NCBI RefSeq assembly: GCF_000282975.1
Contig: NZ_ALJC01000093.1
Span: 108,091 to 172,090, forward strand
Length of the DNA: 64,000 nt
Direction: 5' to 3'
Source of the DNA: Pseudomonas psychrophila HA-4
Lineage (GTDB): Bacteria; Pseudomonadota; Gammaproteobacteria; Pseudomonadales; Pseudomonadaceae
The stretch's first letter is position 1. The number at the start of each line of letters is the position of its first letter. The position numbers and the translations under genes were made by a program. Shown in pieces: positions 1-8,018 of the stretch. The notes below the pieces were generated by a model. That model searched no databases. It was not told the origin of the DNA and saw only the letters and a list, made by a program, of their open reading frames with translations.

Positions 1-290
1 GGGGTTGTGTGAGGGCAGCGAAGTCCGCCGACCACTTGCTGCTTTACCCGCAGGAGAAAATCTTTGGCCGAGCCGGCTTAGCCATCGAGCGTTCAACTCT
101 TGCGCAACGGATTGGACAGCCCAGTGCGCAGCTTCAGCCGTGGATTGGAGCGTAAATACCCCCATCCCAAAAAGTGCTCCAACGCTCCACCTCTCAGCCG
201 GCTCGCCCCCAACGATGTACACGCTGCCCCCTCAAAGCTATCCTGTGCGCCACGCGAACCCGTGGTATCAGGCGTTCATCTGTAATGCTG
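1..290 (+). mobile_element. IS66-family transposase (TnpC) fragment, decayed
   Basis: Read in the frame starting at base 3, the first 50 codons give a peptide containing KSADHLLLYPQEKIFGRAG and then IERSTLAQRIGQ. This matches the central part of the DDE transposase of IS66-type elements (the region usually reading ADHLPLYRQ, GIxLxRSTLA). The frame hits a stop at 153-155. A second frame after about base 170 continues with a weaker match (APPLSRLAP, compare the ADETPVxxLAP segment), so at least one frameshift is present. The 5' part lies outside the window. It is a dead remnant; further IS66 debris occurs at the right end. The fragment fills the space before the next gene. Confidence 0.6.
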
Positions 291-400
291 CCCCGACCCT
301 GACCGCAGCCAAGCGCACCGTCGTTGCTCCGCACGCTCACCAAGAGTCCGCAACAACAGTGCCCCTTTGATTGATAAGGAATCGAGCTGTCTTGAGTTCA

Positions 401-1861
401 ATGAAACAGGCACTCAACGATGGACGTTTCGTCTGTGTGCTCGAGGTCGTTCCTCAACAGTCACCTTCGCGTTTGGCCGCGCTTGAGCACATCGTGCAAC
501 GCGGGCACTTGGCTGGCTGGCCGTTGCTGCCCGCCTTCGCCGATCGTGTCGGCCTGCATTCGGACTTGAGCCCTTTGGAAGGCGCTGGGGCATTGGGGTA
601 CCCGGCTTCATCCTTGCTGCATTTTTCAGGCAAGGATCGCTCGCGCGCAGATTTGCTGCTTCAGATGAACGTGATGAAGGCCCATGGTTTGGAGCAATTG
701 TTGATGCTCAGTGGTGATCGTTTGCCAGGCCATCACCCTGGTCAGGCACCCGTGCGTTATCTGGAGTCGGTGCCCGCGCTGCAAATTGCCCGTGAGCATT
801 GCCCGGACTGGCTGTTGGGCGCTGCCTTGAACCCATTTAAGTACCGCGAAGAAGAAGGCGGTGCACAGTATTTGAAAGCGCAGAAAAAGCTTCTGGCGGG
901 TGCTGACTTCCTGACTCTGCAACTGGGTTTTGACGCGGCCAAGCATATTGAGGCCCAGACGTGGATGCGCGCTCAGTCGCGAGTTAAACCCATGCTAGCG
1001 TGCGTAATGGAATTGACCGACAAACGCGCCGCCGTTTTGCAGGGCGTGCCCGGTATTGTGATTACCGAGTCCATGCGTGCGTTGTTGGAACGGGAGCAGC
1101 AGGTTTCTAAGGCCTACGCCAGTGCGCGAAGCCTTGAGCGTCTGGCGTTACAGATAGTCGGCCTGCAATTGATGGGCTATGCCGGTGTTCATGTGTCCGG
1201 GTTGCATACGCTGGACGAACTGCTGTCGTTGGAGCAAGCGATTACCGAGCAACGTGACAGTACGAGCTCGATGACCGATTGGCTCGACCGATGGCAGGCA
1301 AGTTGGCAGATGCCTGGGGCACCCCAGGTAGGCTTCGCTCCCCAAATCGATGCCTGGGAAATGGGGCAATCCAATGTCACCGCCACCCGGCGCGAACGCC
1401 TGCGATACACGTTGCTCTCTAAGGTGCATGGCCAGTTTTTCAGTCGCACGGGATGGCTCAGTCAAGCGTTTGGCTGGAGCGTGACGCGGCCGATCTGGAA
1501 GACCGGCGCGGCGGCGAATGCGCTGCATACTGTCGAGCGGGCGATAAAACGGCCGCTGGTCGGTTGTGATACCTGCGGCACTTGCCGCCTGCAGGACACT
1601 CTCTACATCTGCCCCGAAACATGCCCCAAAGGCTTGGCGAACGGCCCTTGCGGCGGTACCCGGCTCAATCGTTGCGAGTTTGGCGACCGGGAATGCGTGC
1701 ACAGTGTCAAATACCGGGTTGCCAAATCTGCCCATCAGCTGCCCGTACTGGCGCAAACGTTGATTCCTGCCATAGAAGCAGATAACAGGCACCGCAGTTC
1801 CTGGCCTGCATGGTTCGAACCGCAAAAATCGACGCCCGGCCAGGCTAAAGCTCTCGATTGA
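401..1861 (+). CDS. Methylenetetrahydrofolate reductase-like protein with Cys-rich C-terminal domain
   Basis: The first 300 residues resemble the MetF-type TIM barrel (opening FVCVLEVVPQQSPSR; then NPFKYREEE and DFLTLQLGFD, the pattern in which MTHFR binds folate and FAD). The last 100 residues carry CDTCGTC, CPETCPKG and GPCGG, typical of the zinc-binding MTHFR C-terminal domain found in MetF variants. Length, 486 residues, exceeds ordinary MetF (about 290). The start is uncertain: ATG at 401 lacks a close ribosome binding site, while TTG at 392 sits 11 bases after AAGGA (376-380); TTG at 371 is also open. It converges with a flavin reductase gene and lies beside mesD/mesX, suggesting a role in methyl-group supply for methionine, but the true substrate is unknown. 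Confidence 0.8.
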   Translation: MKQALNDGRFVCVLEVVPQQSPSRLAALEHIVQRGHLAGWPLLPAFADRVGLHSDLSPLEGAGALGYPASSLLHFSGKDRSRADLLLQMNVMKAHGLEQLLMLSGDRLPGHHPGQAPVRYLESVPALQIAREHCPDWLLGAALNPFKYREEEGGAQYLKAQKKLLAGADFLTLQLGFDAAKHIEAQTWMRAQSRVKPMLACVMELTDKRAAVLQGVPGIVITESMRALLEREQQVSKAYASARSLERLALQIVGLQLMGYAGVHVSGLHTLDELLSLEQAITEQRDSTSSMTDWLDRWQASWQMPGAPQVGFAPQIDAWEMGQSNVTATRRERLRYTLLSKVHGQFFSRTGWLSQAFGWSVTRPIWKTGAAANALHTVERAIKRPLVGCDTCGTCRLQDTLYICPETCPKGLANGPCGGTRLNRCEFGDRECVHSVKYRVAKSAHQLPVLAQTLIPAIEADNRHRSSWPAWFEPQKSTPGQAKALD

Positions 1862-1895
1862 TTGACGCGTAAAAGAGGACAGCGCAGGTAAACGC

Positions 1896-2405
1896 TCACA
1901 CCGCGCAGTGTGCCGCGAGGTTGCAATATTGCCCTTTGAAATACAGCAATGGCTGTGTCGCAGCCGCTTCTTGCAGGTTTAGCGCTTTCACTTCTCCAAT
2001 CACGATCAGGTGATCACCTGCCGCGTGTTCGGCGTGAATCTCGCAATCAAGCCAGTGCAAACTGCCGGCAATGATCGGATTACCCAGCGGCGATGCCTGC
2101 CATTCGACGCCGTGCCACTTGTCCGCGCCTCGCCGGGCGAACTGGTTGGAAATACTGACCTGCTCACCTGACAGAATATTGACCGCGAATCGACCTGCCT
2201 GACGAATTTTGGGATAACTGGCGGAACTGGACATGACACTGAATGACACCAGTGGCGGGCTCATCGACACGCTGTAAAACGACTGGCAAGTGAAACCAAT
2301 CGGCTCGTCATCATGGTGTGACGTAATCACCGTGATACCGGATGCGTAATGCCCGAGCGCTTCGCGAAAGCTCAATGGCTCGATTGCCGTACTGAGATGT
2401 GACAT
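1896..2405 (-). CDS. Flavin reductase family protein (HpaC-like)
   Basis: A 169-residue protein of the FMN-binding split-barrel flavin reductase family, the small NAD(P)H:flavin oxidoreductase partners of two-component monooxygenases. The characteristic blocks are visible: FREALGHYASGITVITS near the N-terminus, PIGFTCQSFYSVSMSPPLVSFSV (residues about 36-58), then FAVNILSGEQ and the C-terminal DHLIVIGEV. The ATG follows TAGGA by 7 bases. It lies about 117 bases downstream of mesD on the same strand and could be in one transcript with mesX-mesD. Inference: it supplies reduced flavin to MesX or MesD, which would fit an oxygen-dependent reaction. It could also serve an unrelated oxygenase. Confidence 0.85.
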   Translation of the reverse strand: MSHLSTAIEPLSFREALGHYASGITVITSHHDDEPIGFTCQSFYSVSMSPPLVSFSVMSSSASYPKIRQAGRFAVNILSGEQVSISNQFARRGADKWHGVEWQASPLGNPIIAGSLHWLDCEIHAEHAAGDHLIVIGEVKALNLQEAAATQPLLYFKGQYCNLAAHCAV

Positions 2406-2522
2406 AGGAAATCCTAACCATGGGATGCAACTCGAAAGGGCTAAGGAAGGCCTGAAGCAGCCCGATAATTGTGCACCGACCGCTTCAGCTCCCTAGACAC
2501 CTCTTACGACGTCAACTGGGTA

Positions 2523-3551
2523 CTAACTCAACAGTTCTCTGCGGACGATTTCTGCACCAGCACTTAACGCATTTAACTTGCCTCTCGCCACTCGGCGAGG
2601 CAGTGGAGCCATGCCGCAGTTGGTGCAAGGATAGAGCTTGTCAGCGTCCACAAACTGAAGTGCTTTGCGCAGAGTGTTAGCGACTTCCTCGGGCGTTTCG
2701 ATGGTATGCGATGCCACATCAATAGCGCCGACCATCACTTTCTTACCACGGATCAGTTCAATAAGGTCCATGGGGACATGAGAGTTATGACATTCCAGCG
2801 AGATGATATCGATACTGGATTTTTGCAGCTTGGGGAACGCTTCTTCATATTGTCGCCACTCTGACCCCAGCGTTTTTTTCCAATCGGTATTGGCCTTGAT
2901 GCCATAGCCATAGCAGATGTGCACAGCCGTTTCACACTTAAGGCCTTGAACGGCTCTTTCTAAGGTTGCCACTCCCCAATCATTCACTTCATCAAAGAAC
3001 ACATTAAAGGCGGGTTCATCAAACTGAATAATATCTACACCGGCAGCTTCTAACTCGAGGGCTTCCTGATTGAGGATTTTAGCGAACTCCCAGGCCAGCT
3101 TTTCGCGACTCTTATAATGGCTGTCATAAAGCGTATCGATCATCGTCATAGGGCCTGGCAAAGCCCATTTAATGGGTTGCTGGGTTTGCTGACGCAGAAA
3201 TTTGGCATCGTCAACAAACACCGGCTTTTGCCGAGTAACAGCACCCACGACCGTCGGTACGCTCGCATCATAGCGATCACGGATTCTAACGGTTTCTCGT
3301 TTCTCAAAATCAACGCCGCTAAGGTGCTCAATAAACGTCGTCACGAAGTGCTGTCGTGTTTGCTCACCGTCACTGACAATATCAATCCCAGCGTGTTGTT
3401 GTTCTTGCAGTGCCAACAGCAAGGCATCGTGCTTACCCTCAATCAACGCCTCGCCTTCCAACTTCCAAGGCGACCAAAGTGTCTCAGGTTGTGCTAGCCA
3501 AGAAGGTTTAGGCAAGCTGCCAGCAGTGGAGGTCGGTAACAACTTTTTCAT
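2523..3551 (-). CDS. mesD: Folate-independent methionine synthase, core-MetE (MesD type)
   Basis: At 342 residues this is only the C-terminal catalytic half of cobalamin-independent methionine synthase; full MetE is about 750 and has an N-terminal folate-binding half that is absent here. All zinc ligands can be placed: His211 and Cys213 in HICYGYG, Glu253 in SLECHNS, Cys312 in NCGM. Opening residues STAGSLPKP and the block ALPGPMTMIDTLY fit homocysteine binding. Core-MetE proteins of the MesD family are known to make methionine without a folate methyl donor and to need a DUF1852 partner, which is encoded directly upstream (27-base gap). The methyl donor is not known. Codon and base use look more A+T-rich than in surrounding genes, which hints at transfer. 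Confidence 0.88.
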   Translation of the reverse strand: MKKLLPTSTAGSLPKPSWLAQPETLWSPWKLEGEALIEGKHDALLLALQEQQHAGIDIVSDGEQTRQHFVTTFIEHLSGVDFEKRETVRIRDRYDASVPTVVGAVTRQKPVFVDDAKFLRQQTQQPIKWALPGPMTMIDTLYDSHYKSREKLAWEFAKILNQEALELEAAGVDIIQFDEPAFNVFFDEVNDWGVATLERAVQGLKCETAVHICYGYGIKANTDWKKTLGSEWRQYEEAFPKLQKSSIDIISLECHNSHVPMDLIELIRGKKVMVGAIDVASHTIETPEEVANTLRKALQFVDADKLYPCTNCGMAPLPRRVARGKLNALSAGAEIVRRELLS

Positions 3552-3578
3552 AATAGATAGCCTGGTATTTTTAATAAA

Positions 3579-4562
3579 TCAGAGAGCGTAACTAGCGGAC
3601 CACTGTTCAAGCGTCGTTTGGTAGGGCTTGATAAAGTGCTCTTCAACAAACCGTCCCTGTTCGATAGCCAGTTGGCTGCGCTCTTCTCGATCATAAACAA
3701 TTCGAGTTAATGAATAATCCTGATGCTTCAAGCTTGGCTTATAAAATTTCCCAGCGGCAGAGTTCGCATTGTAAATTTCAGGCCGGTAGATTTTTTGAAA
3801 CGTATCCATCGTGCTAATGGTGCTAATGAGTTCAAGATTGGTGTAATCGCCCAGTAGATCACCGGCAAAATAGAATGCCAAAGGCGCGACACTGTTGGGA
3901 GGCATGAAATAACGAACCTTCAGGCCCATCTTCTCGAAATAGTCATCCGTCAACGAGTATTCATCTTGCTGGTATTCAACACCCAATACAGGATGCAGGT
4001 TTTCAGTGCGCTGATAGACCTTCGCGCTCGAAACGCTGAGGCATATCACCGGCGGTTTATTAAAATGCTCTTTGTAGGCACTTGAGTTCACAAAACACTT
4101 AAACAGTTTCCCGTGCAGATCGCCAAAGTCGTCTGGAATGCTAAATTCAGCCCGGCCTTTGTTGTGACCTAACAACAGAACACTAAAGTCATAGTCACGG
4201 ACGTAAGAGGAGAAATTGTTCCCCACAACACCGTCAATGCGCTCATTGGTTTTACGATCAACAATAGTCGCCTTTAGTATTTCAATCAAAGGGATGGCAT
4301 CACCACTGTTCTCGACAGCAACATCCATCTCGACAGAAATAATGTTAAGTTCGACAGCATAACGATCGCCCTCAGGATTATCCCAGTGCGCCAACGCATT
4401 AAAACGGTTATCAATCATCGTCAGTGTGTTGCGCAAATTCTCTTGGCGACTCTCCCCCCGCGCCAGATTGGCAAAGTTGGTGGTAGTCCGCGTATTGTCC
4501 GAGGGCTGATAATTCTCATCAAAACAAATACTCTTAATCGTAAATGTAAAATCTTCGCTCAT
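3579..4562 (-). CDS. mesX: MesX-type partner of methionine synthase (DUF1852)
   Basis: A 327-residue protein matching the DUF1852 family by its opening (TFTIKSICFDENYQPSDNTR, TTNFANLARG) and its position immediately before a core-MetE gene. Members of this family, named MesX, are required for MesD-type methionine synthases in aerobic bacteria; the biochemical role is unresolved. No signal peptide or membrane segment is visible, so it should be cytoplasmic. AAGGTG precedes the ATG by 10 bases. It is the first gene of the mesX-mesD transcription unit, and a perfect MetR-type site lies about 150 bases upstream. The gene is visibly A+T-richer than the pst genes on its other side. Confidence 0.85.
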   Translation of the reverse strand: MSEDFTFTIKSICFDENYQPSDNTRTTTNFANLARGESRQENLRNTLTMIDNRFNALAHWDNPEGDRYAVELNIISVEMDVAVENSGDAIPLIEILKATIVDRKTNERIDGVVGNNFSSYVRDYDFSVLLLGHNKGRAEFSIPDDFGDLHGKLFKCFVNSSAYKEHFNKPPVICLSVSSAKVYQRTENLHPVLGVEYQQDEYSLTDDYFEKMGLKVRYFMPPNSVAPLAFYFAGDLLGDYTNLELISTISTMDTFQKIYRPEIYNANSAAGKFYKPSLKHQDYSLTRIVYDREERSQLAIEQGRFVEEHFIKPYQTTLEQWSASYAL

Positions 4563-4711
4563 GATTATCCGACACCTTAATTTTGAGATAGCCTGATCCA
4601 GCCCTGGCCTTACTTACACTACCTACTGCATTTTTTTATTTTTTAATTAGCTGCATTGATAGTGTCTTTCGTTAAGACGCATTCTATGCTGAGCCATTGC
4701 ATGAGGGACAA

Positions 4712-4724
4712 TGAATTGATTTCA
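4712..4724 (-). promoter_or_regulatory. Putative MetR binding site upstream of mesX
   Basis: The 13-base sequence TGAATTGATTTCA matches the MetR consensus TGAA-N5-TTCA at all eight fixed positions. It sits 150 bases before the mesX start codon, in an otherwise gene-poor stretch. MetR is the LysR-type activator that responds to homocysteine and controls metE and other methionine genes in gammaproteobacteria, so the match has the right biology. I could not identify a convincing -35/-10 pair between it and mesX. Confidence 0.6.
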
Positions 4725-4745
4725 CTGAAACATTAGTCATATTCA

Positions 4746-4819
4746 TGGTGGGATGTACGGCCTGCAACGGAGGCCCTAACGGTGCTCTCGGCGCCATGGG
4801 TATGGGCCTAGGTGCGTAA
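4746..4819 (+). pseudogene. Remnant of a small lipoprotein gene (3' end only)
   Basis: Read forward, this stretch ends GPNGALGAMGMGLGA and a stop. The intact lipoprotein at 13258-13545 has GPMVALASMGMGLGA at the same distance from a cysteine, 11 of 15 residues identical. No start codon, signal peptide or body of the gene remains. It faces a receiver-domain remnant on the other strand, the same arrangement as the intact genes near 13.5 kb, so the two fragments probably came from one duplicated locus. Confidence 0.5.
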
Positions 4820-4867
4820 TACGACAGGTTAGGAGGGGATAGCGATCTGGTTTTCTCGTAACGGCGC

Positions 4868-5005
4868 TCGGCTTTTATAGGTGTCATGCCCGCTGAGTGT
4901 CAAGTCTGGCACCGCCCAACCACAATATCGGGGTGTATGCGATGCCCGTTGCGTGGTTGCCCACTTCATAGTCGACGATGATGATGGCGTAATCGCTGGC
5001 TTACT
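4868..5005 (-). pseudogene. Remnant of a receiver domain (hybrid histidine kinase 3' end)
   Basis: On the minus strand one frame gives IIIVDYEVGNHATGI and, after a frameshift and loss of about a dozen codons, another gives CGWAVPDLTLSGHD. The intact hybrid kinase at 13576-15192 reads IIADYDLGNHATGI and RGWAVPALILSGHD at the corresponding places in its receiver domain. Nucleotide similarity is also visible (for example gcgtggttgccca is shared). The rest of the kinase is missing. It is a relic of a paralogous copy. Confidence 0.65.
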
Positions 5006-5024
5006 GCTTCTGACGCCTTCGCCC

Positions 5025-5462
5025 CTAAAACCCCGGAGGTATGTACCCCGGCACATACGGTATGTTCTTACATTTATTACTGACAATACGTCCGTTATCA
5101 ATCTTGAAATCCACAATAGATCCAGCCTTATTGACGACTGCTTCAATCGTACAGTCAGAACTATGACCAACCGTTTGATAATATTCCGTGTAAACCATCC
5201 CATTCCCCGTATGCGCCATGGAAGTGCCTGCCGCTTCTGTGTTTGTCCAGCTTGAAGATTTTTCCCATGTTAAAACAACAAGTTCCTCTCCGTTTATGCC
5301 CGTCGTCTTCTTGACCGAAGACGGCTTACCAAACAAATTCAAGGCCTCTTGATCAGATCTCCCCATCCATCGTTCCTGAGCAATAACACGACACCCATTA
5401 ACAACCAAAATAACGGGAACTATCGCTATAACCAGACACAACCGACTCAGTTTGCTAAACAT
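5025..5462 (-). CDS. Small predicted lipoprotein, function unknown
   Basis: The product starting at 5462 has 145 residues. A GGAGAAG site precedes this ATG; an in-frame ATG at 5483 is less well placed. The N-terminus is a lipoprotein signal: two basic residues, a hydrophobic stretch and a lipobox ending VNGC at about residue 23. The mature part contains SDQEALNLFGKPSSVKKT, reminiscent of small outer-membrane lipoproteins of the SmpA/OmlA type fold in which an early helix is followed by a strand that sets up a GxP turn, but similarity is too weak for a name. It ends in PYVPGYIPPGF. The gene is monocistronic and its neighbours give no clue to function. Confidence 0.65.
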   Translation of the reverse strand: MFSKLSRLCLVIAIVPVILVVNGCRVIAQERWMGRSDQEALNLFGKPSSVKKTTGINGEELVVLTWEKSSSWTNTEAAGTSMAHTGNGMVYTEYYQTVGHSSDCTIEAVVNKAGSIVDFKIDNGRIVSNKCKNIPYVPGYIPPGF

Positions 5463-5880
5463 AAATACTTCTCCGCGCCACACTTAAAGCCTGACTCTAT
5501 CATTGCAAAAGTACGGGATAACTAACACAAATGGGCTAATAGCCGATTGATATGCTTCGTACCAACCCCTGCTAGGCATGCATCTGACGTCATACAAGCG
5601 GTCACTGTGCGAGCGCCGGATCAATCGAATTAATTGAGTGGAAATGACCCCATAACCCTCAAAAAGACATCGACAGCCCCTAGTAAATTGTCCGACCTAG
5701 GTTTTACACCCTTCCCCCGTCACTCGACTCTGCCCCACCAAGGCGCCCTGGCGTCGATCAAAGCAGCAGATTCCACCATTAGGATTAGGCACAGGAGTGA
5801 GGTAAACCGCTCGTTTGAGTGAGCGAAAGCCCCTGATCGAGGGCCATTCATGGCGCTGATGATCCTGTAGGAATATTCGC
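5463..5880. other. Intergenic region before pstS with no recognisable gene
   Basis: About 420 bases separate the lipoprotein start from the Pho box of pstS. I found no start codon with a ribosome binding site leading into a plausible protein, no RNA gene and no clear repeat. The composition is mixed and the short open frames have no family features. It presumably holds the promoter of the lipoprotein on the minus strand. Confidence 0.4.
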
Positions 5881-5898
5881 CATTCATAAAAGTGTCAC
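5881..5898 (+). promoter_or_regulatory. Putative Pho box of the pst operon
   Basis: CATTCAT-AAAA-GTGTCAC is two 7-mers separated by four bases, 11 of 14 positions matching the PhoB consensus CTGTCAT-N4-CTGTCA(C/T). A further degenerate half-site (TTGTTGC) follows after another four bases. It ends 48 bases before the pstS ATG, a normal distance for a PhoB-activated promoter in which the box replaces the -35 element. Confidence 0.6.
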
Positions 5899-5946
5899 AT
5901 CATTGTTGCAAAGTTCTCGGGCCCGATCTCACACGGAACTCCTTCG

Positions 5947-6978
5947 ATGAAAAGTTTAATGAAGTCTGCTGCACTGGCCGTTGCGGTTTCTCTTTGTGCA
6001 ACCTCAATGTCTTTTGCTGCTGAAAGTGTACGTTTGACAGGTTCCGGCGCCAGCTTCCCGGCTCCGATTTACCTGACTTGGTTCAAGGATTTCAGCAAGA
6101 AAACCCCTGGCGTCACCGTGGACTATCAGTCCAAGGGCAGCGGTGCGGGTGTACAAGACTTTTTGAACAAAACCGTTGATTTCGCCGCCAGTGACTCGGC
6201 CATGAAAGACGAAGACATCGCCAAGGTTGCAGAAGGCGTGCAACTGCTGCCAATGACCGCCGGTGAGATCGTTCTGGCTTTTAACCTGCCGGGCAATCCT
6301 AAAGAGCTGAAATTGCCACGTGATGTGTACTCAAACATCTTCTTGGGCAAGATCACCAACTGGAACGATCCACAGATCGCTGCCGCTAACCCAGGCCTGA
6401 AACTGCCGGATATGCCGATCACTGTAGTTGTGCGCGCTGACTCCAGCGGCACTACCGCTGTATTCACCAAGCACTTGGCCTCCATCAACCCAGAGTTCCA
6501 GAAGGAACTGGGCGAAGGCAACACAGTTAACTGGCCAGCCAGCGACAAGTTCATCAAATCGCCGAAGAACGATGGCGTGACCGCCACCGTACGCCAGACT
6601 CCAGGCGCGATTGGCTACATCGAATACGGCTTCGCCAAACTGGCTAAAGTTGATTTCGCTCAACTGCAAAACAAGGCCGGCCACTACGTCGTGCCTAACG
6701 CCGAAAGCGGTGCCGAAGCACTGGCTGCTGTGAAGATGCCGGAAAGCCTGGTGTCCTGGCTGCCAGATCCGGATGGCGCCAAGTCCTACCCGATCACTTC
6801 CTACACCTGGATGATCTTCCGCAAGCACAACGACAACCCTGCTAAAGCCAAGGCCATGCGTGAGATGGTCGAGTACAGCCTGACTGAAGGTCAGAAAATT
6901 GCTGACTCGATGGGCTACATCCCACTGCCGAAATCGGTTGTTGAACAAGTTCGCAAAGCTTCCGCCAACATCCAGTAA
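5947..6978 (+). CDS. pstS: Phosphate ABC transporter, periplasmic phosphate-binding protein PstS
   Basis: A 343-residue precursor with a clear Sec signal (MKSLMKSAALAVAVSLC, cleavage probably after SFA at about residue 24). The mature protein starts with the phosphate-binding loop TGSGASFPAPIY; ADSSGTTAVF and the ASDSAMKDED block are further ligand regions of PstS. Length equals E. coli PstS (346). It captures phosphate in the periplasm and delivers it to PstC/PstA. It is the first gene of pstSCAB behind a Pho box, so phosphate starvation should induce it. A hairpin between pstS and pstC could allow more PstS than membrane subunits to be made. Confidence 0.96.
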   Translation: MKSLMKSAALAVAVSLCATSMSFAAESVRLTGSGASFPAPIYLTWFKDFSKKTPGVTVDYQSKGSGAGVQDFLNKTVDFAASDSAMKDEDIAKVAEGVQLLPMTAGEIVLAFNLPGNPKELKLPRDVYSNIFLGKITNWNDPQIAAANPGLKLPDMPITVVVRADSSGTTAVFTKHLASINPEFQKELGEGNTVNWPASDKFIKSPKNDGVTATVRQTPGAIGYIEYGFAKLAKVDFAQLQNKAGHYVVPNAESGAEALAAVKMPESLVSWLPDPDGAKSYPITSYTWMIFRKHNDNPAKAKAMREMVEYSLTEGQKIADSMGYIPLPKSVVEQVRKASANIQ

Positions 6979-6994
6979 CGCTCGTGAGGCCTCT

Positions 6995-7022
6995 CTCGGC
7001 ATGTGCGCTCAGCCATGCCGAG
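6995..7022 (+). terminator. Intercistronic hairpin between pstS and pstC
   Basis: CTCGGCATG and CATGCCGAG form a perfect 9-base stem around a 10-base loop in the 74-base gap after pstS. No long T-run follows, so it is more likely a partial terminator or an mRNA-stabilising element that raises PstS relative to the downstream subunits. Confidence 0.5.
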
Positions 7023-7052
7023 TGAGTTTCCCCCCTGCTCCGGAATTAGCCA

Positions 7053-8018
7053 ATGAACACACCATTTGTCGTACCGGTTAACCCGGACTCTGCCTGCCAA
7101 CCGCCCTCTGCGAAGGACTTTCTGGTTGATCGCACTTTCCGCGCGCTTTCGCGAATAGGGGTGGTACTGATTCTGGCGTTGGTCTTCGCCTTGGTGTTCG
7201 AGGTGGGACGCAAAGCCCTTCCAGGTATGGAAAAACACGGTTTTGACGTGATATTCGGTAGCGTCTGGGACGTCAACCAAGGCAAGTACGGCATTCTGCC
7301 AGCTATTTGGGGCACGCTTTACAGCGCCCTGATCGCACTGTTGATCGCAGGTGTTTTCGGCGTCAGCATGGCGATTTTTCTGACCCAGGACTTCTTGCCA
7401 GCCAAGCTAGCCGCTGTGTTTCGCACCATCGTTGAATTACTCGCCGCCATCCCAAGCGTGGTCTACGGGCTGTGGGGGATTTACGTGGTGATCCCGGCGA
7501 TTCGACCGCTCACAGCATGGTTGAACAGCGAACTAGGCTGGATACCTTTTTTTAGTACGTCGTTGAGCGGCCCAGGACTGCTTCCTGCGGCGCTGGTACT
7601 GGCGATCATGATTCTGCCAACCATCGCTGCTGTTTCGCAGGACGCCCTCACCGCCGTACCGATGAAAACCAAGCAAGCCGCCTACGGCATGGGAACCACC
7701 CACTGGGAAGCGATTCTCAAGGTGATGGTGCCCTCCGCTGCCACCGGCATTTTCGGTTCTCTGGTCCTCGGCTTGGGTCGCGCGCTGGGTGAAACCATGG
7801 CGCTGGCGATGCTGGTAGGCAACGCCAACAACATTTCGCTTTCTCTGTTTGCACCGGCCAATACCTTGGCGGCCTTGTTGGCGCTGAACTTCCCTGAAGC
7901 CGGCCCCAACGAGATCGAAGTATTGATGTACGCCGCTCTGGTGCTGATGTTCATCACACTGCTGGTCAACGTCCTCGGTTCCATGATCATGCTTTACGCC
8001 CAGCGGGGTCACAAATAA
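7053..8018 (+). CDS. pstC: Phosphate ABC transporter permease PstC (short form)
   Basis: A 321-residue inner-membrane protein with about six hydrophobic segments. The inner-membrane permease signature is visible in QAAYGMGTTHWEAILKVMVPSA (the EAA-type loop that docks on PstB), and AAIPSVVYGLWG is a strongly conserved PstC block. The length is that of E. coli PstC (319); the main Pseudomonas PstC is far longer, so this is probably a second phosphate system. The stop overlaps the next start (TAATG), indicating translational coupling with pstA. Confidence 0.94.
   Translation: MNTPFVVPVNPDSACQPPSAKDFLVDRTFRALSRIGVVLILALVFALVFEVGRKALPGMEKHGFDVIFGSVWDVNQGKYGILPAIWGTLYSALIALLIAGVFGVSMAIFLTQDFLPAKLAAVFRTIVELLAAIPSVVYGLWGIYVVIPAIRPLTAWLNSELGWIPFFSTSLSGPGLLPAALVLAIMILPTIAAVSQDALTAVPMKTKQAAYGMGTTHWEAILKVMVPSAATGIFGSLVLGLGRALGETMALAMLVGNANNISLSLFAPANTLAALLALNFPEAGPNEIEVLMYAALVLMFITLLVNVLGSMIMLYAQRGHK

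Noticed and set aside
1148..1825. Long minus-strand open frame opposite the MTHFR-like gene
   Set aside because: It lies wholly inside a clear gene on the other strand, has no family residues, and results from the high G+C third positions of that gene.
3114..3135. CTGTCAT half-site inside mesD
   Set aside because: A single Pho-box half within a coding region without a matching second half.
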